38,611 bases of DNA from Minisyncoccota bacterium (lineage in GTDB: Bacteria > Patescibacteriota > Minisyncoccia > Minisyncoccales > CG1-02-41-26): the NCBI GenBank assembly GCA_028718785.1, contig JAQULB010000006.1, positions 1 through 38,611 of the forward strand, in the 5' to 3' direction. This document shows, one piece after another, positions 7,964 to 17,500 of the stretch. The position numbers and the translations under genes are program-made. The first letter of the stretch is position 1. Each line of letters begins with the position of its first letter. The notes beneath the pieces were generated by a model. That model was not told the DNA's origin and made no database searches. It saw only the letters and a list, made by a program, of their open reading frames with translations.

Positions 7964-10378
7964 TTATTTAATGGGGTACACCGCAATAGCGCCAGCGCAA
8001 GACTGTACTTGCCAACGATTGAAATCCAAAAGAGACCCACAGTTACCAACTTGGTTATCGTCTAAGTTATAATCGGACTGAGTAAAGACCTCAGAACGAG
8101 ATGCGGCACCATTTCCTTGATATTCAACTTTCGTGAACCAAAAGTTTGTATTTAATGTCTTTCCAAATAATACAACAGCGCACTTACCATCAATAATAAT
8201 GGACTTTATATTATTAGCGAACTCTACGCTTTTTTTTGTTGTTCCGTCAATCTCAGTAAAAACAGGTAAATATTCCTTTGGACAAGTTGAATCTGGATCA
8301 AGAGTTAAAAGTTTGCTAAATGGCAAGGGTACTGGCAAATAAAAAGGCATCGGATAATAAACAACCTTTGACTCATCTTGCTTATCGTTATCTATTGTAT
8401 AAGCCAAGCAATAACCCAAACCTTTTTTATCTGTGCAAATCTTAACTTCCTTGCACACAGAAGGGTCGTCAGATAATTCAAAAGTTTCTATTGAAGAGGG
8501 AAGCTTGTCTAATACGCCGTATCGAGTTTCCTCGTTAACATGATATTTAGTATCGTTATTTGTAATATAGCTATCGGGGATGTCTATATATTCTATATTT
8601 TTTACATCTTGTGTAGTATCAACCTTCCCATAATTGTCAAATAAAATCATTGGCAAATGGCCGAAATTATAATGATTCCAAAAATAAAAATTTCCTTTTT
8701 TAGAAACTAGTTCGCTGACTTTTGAGGCCTGCGAAGCTTGATTTAGTGTAATATTATAATTTTCATCTGATAGAGTAAGTAAGGTACTATGGCTGGGTTT
8801 TTGAGGTAGATACCTATTGGCGTCTGGCGCGTCTGAAACCGCGTTGCCACAACTTGTGTAGGCCGGAATAAACTTATCTTTCGCTTTGCTTGAGGCAATG
8901 TCTCCCTTGTTCGCATACATTCTCTGTTCAAAATAAACTTTTAGCTTGCCAGAAAAATTGTCGTCTTGATGTAAGATAGCTAAAAAGTCGTGGGGTTCAG
9001 CTGGAGTTTTTTGGGAATTACCATCAGCGTCAACATATGTTCTGGGCGGAATATCATTAATGATTTTTATTTGTGTGGCTTTTTTGTCAAAATTTATGCT
9101 AGGGTCTTTAAAATCTTTGACGGAGGTGTCAAAATATCGCTCGTCGCCATGAGAATCAACTAAATAAACACCCGGACTTGACCAGATAATTTTTACAGAC
9201 AAGGGCGGATGATTGATTGCCCCTGTTTTTTGAGTTTTAACATCCGCTCTAAATTTCTCGTCTTTTATTAAACCAAAATAATAACTGCCAGTGCCCGCAT
9301 TTCGGCTTGTACAGGCGGAAACAGTAAGAGCGCTAATTGGATTGTTATTTGCGTCAAAAAGTTTGTTCACATCCCCATTAGCTGTAAAAAAATTCGCTGC
9401 GTTCAAATATGGAACAGATGTGTTAGTGTAAAACCCAATTGGATTTGGAAAAGACGGCGCAATAGCAACCTGAAAAGATGATACAGTGTCCACCGAACTT
9501 AAATTTTTAAAATACTCTGGATTTATAATAATAACATCCTGAATCTTTGAGGGAGCTGTATCGGTTGTTTTAACGGGAACCGCATTTCCGTCTGTTTTTA
9601 GTAAACCGTTAAAATCATACGCAAAGAAATAATGGCCTGAGCTTTCTGCATAATTTGTTTGATCATAAAAAACAAGCTTAGCGCCTTGAGCTTTCTTCCC
9701 CCATAGAGCAAATGTCCACGGAGTAAAATCGCTAAAATTAACAGAATCTTTATCATTTGGCGTTATTCTAATTTCTGGAAAAGAACCTTTTACGCCAGTG
9801 ATAGAACCCCCGGAAGGACAATAAGAAAGAGACAAGGGACCGAAAACAGAGGTTAGGTCTGGGACGCTGTAGTCAATAAACTTTGCTTGGTTGTCATTTA
9901 CTAAATCATTGATAACTGAAGCGTCATCTGCTGCTTTAAATTTGTCGTATCCTTCTTTGGTGAAAAACACAATTCCTTCTCGCAGGGGCACATAAGAAAT
10001 GCTTGGGATAACCAGCGAGGGGTTCATGGTGTGTAAAACAAACCAAGCGCCAATTAAAATGGTTAGGCCCAATAACGAGCTGTAAATTCTGGTTTTGGCT
10101 CCCGACATTTTGCCAACATCCCCAGCTGAAGTAATATACTGAATACCCCCAGCTATTAAAACTAAAATGGCCACCAATATACAAACCCAAACAATTAAAT
10201 TAAAAATGTATTTGGTTAAAGCTGGAATGCTTTGACTGGCCGAACTCCCAACCAAATTTTGTCCGTTAATACCCGGATATGTTTGCTGTTGAGTGGGCTG
10301 TGTCACTGCCAACCCAACCAAAGGAGTGGCTAATAAAATCCCAAGCAAGAAAAAAATTAAAATTCTTTTTGTTTTCAT
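7964..10378 (-). CDS. Secreted/anchored protein with VirB2/TrbC-pilin-like N-terminal module and beta/gamma-crystallin-like repeats
   Basis: Signal peptide, then 'QQTYPGINGQNL', then two TM helices (IFNLIVWVCILVAILVLIAGGIQYITSA; LLGLTILIGAWFVL). Crystallin-like stretches 'LAILHQDDNFSGKLKVYF' and 'NRWQVQSCAGAIAVYPIK' at the C-terminus. Confidence 0.65.
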   Translation of the reverse strand: MKTKRILIFFLLGILLATPLVGLAVTQPTQQQTYPGINGQNLVGSSASQSIPALTKYIFNLIVWVCILVAILVLIAGGIQYITSAGDVGKMSGAKTRIYSSLLGLTILIGAWFVLHTMNPSLVIPSISYVPLREGIVFFTKEGYDKFKAADDASVINDLVNDNQAKFIDYSVPDLTSVFGPLSLSYCPSGGSITGVKGSFPEIRITPNDKDSVNFSDFTPWTFALWGKKAQGAKLVFYDQTNYAESSGHYFFAYDFNGLLKTDGNAVPVKTTDTAPSKIQDVIIINPEYFKNLSSVDTVSSFQVAIAPSFPNPIGFYTNTSVPYLNAANFFTANGDVNKLFDANNNPISALTVSACTSRNAGTGSYYFGLIKDEKFRADVKTQKTGAINHPPLSVKIIWSSPGVYLVDSHGDERYFDTSVKDFKDPSINFDKKATQIKIINDIPPRTYVDADGNSQKTPAEPHDFLAILHQDDNFSGKLKVYFEQRMYANKGDIASSKAKDKFIPAYTSCGNAVSDAPDANRYLPQKPSHSTLLTLSDENYNITLNQASQASKVSELVSKKGNFYFWNHYNFGHLPMILFDNYGKVDTTQDVKNIEYIDIPDSYITNNDTKYHVNEETRYGVLDKLPSSIETFELSDDPSVCKEVKICTDKKGLGYCLAYTIDNDKQDESKVVYYPMPFYLPVPLPFSKLLTLDPDSTCPKEYLPVFTEIDGTTKKSVEFANNIKSIIIDGKCAVVLFGKTLNTNFWFTKVEYQGNGAASRSEVFTQSDYNLDDNQVGNCGSLLDFNRWQVQSCAGAIAVYPIK

Positions 10379-10495
10379 ATTTTTATATTAGCATATTTGT
10401 AGCCAGCTGCGTTCCTCGAATTTTTGATATTTAATTTGCATTTTTGCTTGCCCTGTAGGGAGCTTGCTCTCCTTTGGGGATATTTAATTTTTGAT

Positions 10496-12571
10496 TTATT
10501 TAACAGGGTAAACAGCAATTGAGGAAACGCAGGAGTGGGGCGGAGTTAATCGCAAAGCGCTGGCCAATGAAACACAAGAGTGAATTGGATAGTTTTTTAA
10601 ATTTAAGTAAGGCACTTGCCCTTCACCAACACCAGAAGTCATATCGCCAACAGAAAACACCATTGATTTTTCACCCGGGGTTTTTCCATCCCAGCAAGAA
10701 TCAACTGTTCCGTCCAAACATTCTTCAAGATTTTTAACACCATTATCATATAAAGCAACAACGCAATTGCCCTTTATACCAATTGATTTGATATTGTCAT
10801 TAAACTCAGTGTTGTCTTTAAATCCTTTTGTGTTTGTTTCTGCTTGATAGGCAGCTTGCTGGTCTGGGGAAGCAATTAAAATGTCTTTCATCCATTCGGG
10901 AAACCTATCGGGTAATGTTATGGGCGTAAACCAAGGCATCGGTAAAAAGAATGACATATATTTACTGCCTTTTGTATTGTTGGCATTAAAAACCAAACAA
11001 TAACCCTGTAAATTTTCTCCATTGCACAAAGCAACCGCCTCACAAGAACTTTCTTCATATCTTTTATCTATTGCATTAAACTTTGACAACTGAAAAATCT
11101 TAGCTGAAGAAGCACCGATAACCTTACCTTGTTGGTCCATCTCGTTTATATTTGTTTTTGCAGTTTCTTGAGTATTTCCAATACGAGAATCTGGTAGCGT
11201 AACAAAACTGCTACTATCTTTTTCATCGCTACTAAAAACGCTCTTAATTGTTCCTAAATTGTTCGTATTTTTATACCATTCATCTTTTGGGTAAAGTGTA
11301 AAAATCGTTGCAACAGGAATAGCGCTTTTTCCATCCTTACCATCTTTTTTCTCAAAAAAAGCGCGGAAGGGGCCTTGAAAATTTGGACCTTGAAATAAAA
11401 ACACCAAAAGATCGTCTTGAACTGATGGGTCTTTGCCTCTATTATTTTTTATTTCAATTTGTACTGCCTGCTTATCAAAATCAAAAGCAGAATCAGCAAA
11501 ATTTGACACATCAAACTGCAAGTATCTTTGCCCGCCCTTGCCTTGAACATATTGCACAGTGGTTTCTGGAGGCACTTCGCCAAAATAGTCCCCCTGCTCC
11601 ACTCCAACTGGTATTGGCTTGTCTGAGCCATACAAATAAACTCCAGATGAAATGCCCTCAACCGATATGGAAAGCGGAGGGTATTGTAAGAGCGCTTCTT
11701 TGGGTGGATTTATAAATGCTTGAGTTACAATATCAAAATATTCGTTATTACTTGCCTCAGATGAGTAGGTTGGCAAATAAAAATAAAATACTTCTAAATT
11801 TCCCGCGCCCCCAACAATTTCCATCCCAGTACTCTCTGGACCGGTTGTTTTAAAAGTGTTGCTTGCGCCTAAAAAGTTTTTGCCAGCAAATGTTTTTACT
11901 TGGATATTTTCCGCGCCTGAGCCAAAAAAACCGATGCAAGCGGGTTGGAAATCTTCAAACGAAATTTGCGGATCTGCATATTTTGTTAACTGGCCAAAAT
12001 TTTGAGTTAAATCGCCTGATTGAGAGCCAAAGTATTTTATTAGTCCGTCATCAGATAATTTATCCAAGTATTCTTTGGTGGTGGCAAGACCTTCTGTTTT
12101 TAACCGCATCATTCCTGCGTCTGAAATTAAAATCACATTAGACACGCTGTAAATATGAGTTATTTGGGGCAAATCTAAATTGGGCGAAATAACCTGAAAA
12201 ATCACAGTTGATGAAACCACGATGGCCAAGCCCAAAAAAGATTTTATTAACCTTGTTTTAGCCAACTTTTGAGCCGCTACTTTTCCAGCTGAAGAAAGAT
12301 ATTGAACCCCAGAAATTATTAAAGCCAAGGTGGTTAAGCCAATCAAAACAACAGAAATTAAAGTAAAAACATACTTTATTAAAGAAGTTGTGTTAATGAT
12401 AGAGTTTTTTTGCGTTTGGCTAACTGCTGTGTTGAGCGATTGACTTTGGCCTGTTATGCCAGAAATAGCAGGATAGTTTTGTTGCAATTTTAAACCAGCC
12501 AAGCTAATGGTTGGCAAAAGCAAAACCGCTACAAAAATTACAACAAAAATTTTATTAAACTTTTTTCGCAT
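10496..12571 (-). CDS. Paralog of the 7964-10378 product: pilin-like N-terminal module plus beta/gamma-crystallin-like repeats
   Basis: 'LQQNYPAISGITGQ' followed by two TM helices; 'LVFLFQGPNFQGPFRAFFEKKDG', 'LCNGENLQGYCLVFNAN', 'IKSIGIKGNCVVALYDNG', C-terminus 'SCVSSIAVYPVK'. Likely start is the ATG overlapping the upstream stop (TAATG), giving MRKKFNK. Confidence 0.65.
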   Translation of the reverse strand: MRKKFNKIFVVIFVAVLLLPTISLAGLKLQQNYPAISGITGQSQSLNTAVSQTQKNSIINTTSLIKYVFTLISVVLIGLTTLALIISGVQYLSSAGKVAAQKLAKTRLIKSFLGLAIVVSSTVIFQVISPNLDLPQITHIYSVSNVILISDAGMMRLKTEGLATTKEYLDKLSDDGLIKYFGSQSGDLTQNFGQLTKYADPQISFEDFQPACIGFFGSGAENIQVKTFAGKNFLGASNTFKTTGPESTGMEIVGGAGNLEVFYFYLPTYSSEASNNEYFDIVTQAFINPPKEALLQYPPLSISVEGISSGVYLYGSDKPIPVGVEQGDYFGEVPPETTVQYVQGKGGQRYLQFDVSNFADSAFDFDKQAVQIEIKNNRGKDPSVQDDLLVFLFQGPNFQGPFRAFFEKKDGKDGKSAIPVATIFTLYPKDEWYKNTNNLGTIKSVFSSDEKDSSSFVTLPDSRIGNTQETAKTNINEMDQQGKVIGASSAKIFQLSKFNAIDKRYEESSCEAVALCNGENLQGYCLVFNANNTKGSKYMSFFLPMPWFTPITLPDRFPEWMKDILIASPDQQAAYQAETNTKGFKDNTEFNDNIKSIGIKGNCVVALYDNGVKNLEECLDGTVDSCWDGKTPGEKSMVFSVGDMTSGVGEGQVPYLNLKNYPIHSCVSLASALRLTPPHSCVSSIAVYPVK

Positions 12572-14478
12572 TATTTCCAAAAAGTTAAAAACGCCAAAAA
12601 GTCAAACAAACCCTTTTTGGCAATGAATTTTCCTTCAATGCAACCGTTTAGATTTTCCTTAACCTGCTTATTGATAAAATCGTCGAGATTAACATTACAA
12701 GCTGGATTCTTATTTGTTTTGCTAGTCTCCTCAAAACAGCCGTTGTCAATTTGATTTTTAAATATCTTCTGCATACAAAAAACTTTTTTAACCCTTATAT
12801 CATCATTAGAGACATCTCCCATATAATGCGCTACTGCTTCTTCTTCGCTACCCTTAAGCTTTTTAAGATCAGAAAGCTTTAACGCTTCGGCAACATAAGC
12901 GTCAACCTCAACCCAAGGATTCGCTTCTGTTGCTTTGGTAATTTTTGTCACCCTATCTTTATAATCTAACCAAGTACTTGGCATAAATTGAGCTGGTCCC
13001 ATTGCTCCTCCATGAAGATCATTACCGCGGCAAGACAACGGAACAGTGTTAAAATCAAGATTAACGCCCACTTTTGCCAAGTCGTCAATAATCACCCTCA
13101 AAGCATTTTTGTCTTCAGTTTTGATAGCAATATTGTCGCCCGAATTCACATTACACCCACCTGCTTGATTTTTAAAACTTGATTCTTTATATGTATTTGC
13201 CATCAAAAGGGCAAGGTCTATATCAGAAAAATACTCATATGCCTCTCGCATATTCTCGTAGACCACTCCGAATCTATCCTCACGAGCAACTATTCTATGT
13301 GTTACGCCCTGTCCTGGGACAAAAACCGTTTCCATAACATCAACGGTCGCAAATATTTGATCATAACTATACCACTGCGGGTTTTGAATTGGTTCTTCGT
13401 GACAGCATACCCAGTTAGCTTTACTGCCTCCGCAAATCCAATCCAAACATTCCTCTTGCGTTAAACCCTCGCACAAACATTCTTTGCACTGGCTGTTAAA
13501 CCCATCCGCGCAATATTTACCACAACACTGAAAGGGTCCAGCCACATCTTTAAAGGGCGCGCATTTATCGTTAAAGCTGTCGCTATAAATCTTGCAGTTT
13601 AAGGTGGCATAAACCGACTCACCCTCACATTTTGCCAAACAATCTTTACATCCTTGGCTAAAAGTTGCGCACTCTTTTTCGCACTCTGGCGACCATGCCT
13701 TAATTGTATACATATCCTTGCTTAAAGCGTCTAAACACTGCATTGGATATTTTTCACCCATTTTTCCTTGGCTAATTCTGGCTCGGTCAAGTTCTGACAA
13801 AGCGCAAGTATTGCCTTGGGGATTTGGGGTTAGCCAAAACTTGTCAACATTATCAATATATCGCCTTACCAAATCAACATCGCTAATTTTTGTTTCCCCT
13901 GCCACTTCTCCGCTTTGCTCAAGTCCTTTTGGCACAACCTCGTTTTTTGAACCAAACAAGGCGTGGATATTATCTGCTTGGGATGACAAGGCAGCAGCTG
14001 TTTTGGCCAAAGAATCAGCGCTGTTAGCTAAATCTGGACAAGGATTGCTTGTGGCTGGTTTTAGTTTACACCCAGGCACTGAGTAGGTGTAACTTCCACT
14101 CCAAAAATAAGCGTTTAAATTAAGTGTTGCGTCTGGTCCAGTATTGCCAACATCCGCTTTGCAACGATCAAAATCGCAAACCTTGCCATTGTTGGCAATA
14201 AGCGACATTAAGTCATCCATTTGTTTTGAAGCGTCTTTAACTGTTTCGCCTTGATAGCGTTGATAAACTTGGTTTAAAAAACCAACGGTTTTTTTAATGG
14301 CAATACCAACCGGAATTGGCTCCTCGCAAATAATTTCCGTGTTTGTATTATAATCAATTGCCATAGCAGGCCCTTCGGTTTTAAGCCAACCCTTCGACAA
14401 GCTCAGGGCAAACCCCGCGCAAACCACTATCACTAAGATTATTTTCCAAATTTTGAATTTCGATTTATAATTTTGCAT
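12571..14478 (-). CDS. Lytic transglycosylase-like (MltB/SLT-type) Cys-rich secreted protein, possible VirB1 analogue
   Basis: 'LLMANTYKESSFKNQAGG' and 'GGAMGPAQFMPSTWLDYKDRV' match lytic transglycosylase catalytic and substrate-binding motifs; N-terminal signal peptide. Confidence 0.75.
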   Translation of the reverse strand: MQNYKSKFKIWKIILVIVVCAGFALSLSKGWLKTEGPAMAIDYNTNTEIICEEPIPVGIAIKKTVGFLNQVYQRYQGETVKDASKQMDDLMSLIANNGKVCDFDRCKADVGNTGPDATLNLNAYFWSGSYTYSVPGCKLKPATSNPCPDLANSADSLAKTAAALSSQADNIHALFGSKNEVVPKGLEQSGEVAGETKISDVDLVRRYIDNVDKFWLTPNPQGNTCALSELDRARISQGKMGEKYPMQCLDALSKDMYTIKAWSPECEKECATFSQGCKDCLAKCEGESVYATLNCKIYSDSFNDKCAPFKDVAGPFQCCGKYCADGFNSQCKECLCEGLTQEECLDWICGGSKANWVCCHEEPIQNPQWYSYDQIFATVDVMETVFVPGQGVTHRIVAREDRFGVVYENMREAYEYFSDIDLALLMANTYKESSFKNQAGGCNVNSGDNIAIKTEDKNALRVIIDDLAKVGVNLDFNTVPLSCRGNDLHGGAMGPAQFMPSTWLDYKDRVTKITKATEANPWVEVDAYVAEALKLSDLKKLKGSEEEAVAHYMGDVSNDDIRVKKVFCMQKIFKNQIDNGCFEETSKTNKNPACNVNLDDFINKQVKENLNGCIEGKFIAKKGLFDFLAFLTFWK

Positions 14479-14507
14479 CTTTGATATTTGATATTTGATT
14501 TTTTATT

Positions 14508-17500
14508 TTATTGTTGTTCCAACTCTTGCTTTAATTTTTCAGCCAAAGATCCAAGCGGATATCGCAAGGTCCACACTAAATGACAAAACGGTTCTTTTAA
14601 TGGCGCCAAAGTTAAAGGCAACCCAGAAATACACAAAGGCACAGGCCCCAGCTGAGGGCAATAACTTTGCCCGCAAGAGCAGTTTTCGTTGGCGTAGTTT
14701 ATAGCCGTGGCCAAGGCCCACAAAAGCTGGGTTTTGTTTTTTATATCATTTGCTTTTTCATAAATTGGACCCACTATGTCGTTTAAATCCGGGTCCATTG
14801 GATAAATATCTTCTCCGGGAATTTCCACTGATAGCTTGCCAAGTCCAATGGCTTTGGTGGGTTGGCGTCTGGTCATATCAATTGCTCTTAAATTTTGCCT
14901 TACCATTGCAAAACTAGCGTCAAGCTGATTAAACTGCTCGTTCACATTCGGACAAACTGGTCCGCCATTTTCACCTGTTAAGGGTTGGCTGTTGCCTGCA
15001 TAGCTTATCATTGGGCTTGCAATACACTTTACATATTGAATTTTAACATTATCTTTAGTGATTTTTTGAATTTCATCTGTTGAATTCCATAATTCAGCAA
15101 ATTTTTTAGGCGCTTCTTTGATTAAATTTACAACATCCTCAGCTCTTTGGCGAACTTTTTGCGCGTCAAAATACAAAGCGCTTAACCCATTGCTGGCTGC
15201 TGTGTATGACTTAACTCCCAATAAAACTGAAAGCACTTTCATAATTTCATTCAAGGGCGTTCGCATATCCGTGGTTGATTGAGAGCAAAGCTTTAAGGCC
15301 ACTTCTCTGGCTTGTTGGGCATCTGCTGTGTTGGCGGTTAAGTCAACTCCTAAGTCATTGCCAAATATCAATGGAATAGAAGAGCATCCAAAAAAGTCCC
15401 CGATACTTTTGTTGGAATTCTTTGGGTCTATTGTTGCAGTGATAATTTTTCCCTGAGTGGCGTCATTTGATTGGCAAAATCCGCTAACCGCTTTTTTTAC
15501 ATTTGCTATATCCTCATCTTGGCTTGTAATTTCGCCTGTGCCTGGTTGTAATTTTCCATCTTTCCACACTGGCGGTTTTGTGGTGAACTCGTTGAGATTC
15601 CAGTCCTTCCAATTTTCGTCAATTGCCACCTTACCACCAAACGCTTTTTGCAAAATACTAAAATTATAACAATCCCTAGCAAAATCAATCTGATAGTTAA
15701 GGTTGTTGCACTGCTTGGCTAATCCATCTAAATTATCGTATATAACAGCTCCCAAGTCATCAATAGCCCCAATGCTTGTGAGCACCTCTTTTAAGGCGTT
15801 TAAATTGGCAATCTCCTGCTGGGTTGATATGCACATATCTTGAGCGCCTTGCCAATTATTTGCGCCAACTGGTGGCCATTGTTTAGAGCCATCTGTTGGA
15901 TTGGCGATTGGATCCCAAACAATATTGGGGGTTATGTCTCTTTGCCCATCTTCATAAGAATTAGGGGCATTGCTACCTTTGTCGCATAATATCACCCCCT
16001 CGCTGGCATCAAGCGCGCTTTGACAATATTTGTTTGTTACTTTAACACAAAACGGGTCAACTTTATTCATGCCAGCCCCCCGTGTTCCACTATCAGGATT
16101 AAGGCAAAACCATTTTGGACATTTTATGTGGTCAGGTCCAACATCCCCGCGAAGTTTGTTTAACTGGTCAATTCTATCTTTAATATACTTGGAATTATCT
16201 TTTAAATTTTCCAACACATCTAAATCAACGCTGGTTAAAATATTACATTGATTTTTTAGCGTGTTGTAGCCCTCTTCAGTATTTCCCGTACCTTGAGCGT
16301 TTGGGGGCAGAGCTTTGGGAGGTAGCAAGCTAAGATTTACAAAAACATCGCCCTCTTTTTGAGTTAAGCGGTTTTCGCACTGGCTTTGAATATCTGCTGG
16401 ATTATTGGTTAAAATTTGTTCTGTGATATTGCAAGCAGGCAAAAGCTTTTGGGAAACAGTGTCGTTGCCCCAAATTAAATCCCACCACAAATATCGGGCT
16501 TGAGTTAAAACATTGCTTGCTAAATCTGTGTATTTTTTTTCGTCAACATCAACTTTATTGTCTTTTATTAAAGCGTCTATTTTTGGTGTTGTGTCTGTTT
16601 TGGGAATGTCTGTGAAAGCGTGTTGCATTGCTAACATTAAATAATTATTCACAGAAGCAGAAACCGCGTTGAATCTTTCTTCTAATGTGCTTAATGGATT
16701 TGCCAATAAATTTGTTTTAAAATACTCGTAGTTTGAAGTGCCAGTTTGTTGACCAACATAAAGCGATGTTTTTTGATCGCATTTTTTTGACGCTAATGTC
16801 CAAGAAGAGCACGAAATTGTTTCTGTAATAACCTTGCCATCTTTATCAAGCGTGGCATTGCCATCTTTATCAAGGGGAGACCTATAAAAACTGCAACTAT
16901 TATTATTTTCTTGTGGACAACCAGCTCTGCAACACTGAACTTTTTCGTCTACCTCATCAACCAAGTTTGGTTTTATAGTAACTGGGTTCATATCCATTGA
17001 CGGCTCAATGGCTTTTATATTTTCACCTGCTTGAATTAAGCCAAAAGCCGCGTTTTCAATATCAAATAAAATATCAGGATAAACTGTTAGTTGGTCAAAT
17101 GTTCGGCCATTGCTTTCTTCAAAGCACGCTAATTTGCATAGAAATGTGCTATTACCCGGACTTCCAGAGCATTTACCAACGCCACATCGATACAAATTAC
17201 CAAGCCCTTGTGGTCCAATTTTTGCGTAAGCAAAATCAATAACACCATAATCATCAAGATTAACAACGCCATCTCCATTCATATCTATACTATTGTTTTT
17301 TAAAATATTTATTGCCCTGTTAAACCCATCAACTATATTCTTTAGCGTTCTTGTTTGATCATTATCTCCCACTGCCACAATAAGTTGATTCAACGCTGTT
17401 ATATTGTCGTTAATAGTGGCAATGGCGCTTTGGGCGTCGGGAATCTGTTTGCCTATAATGTCTTGAGAATTAATTTTTAATTTTAAGATTTTATTTATCG

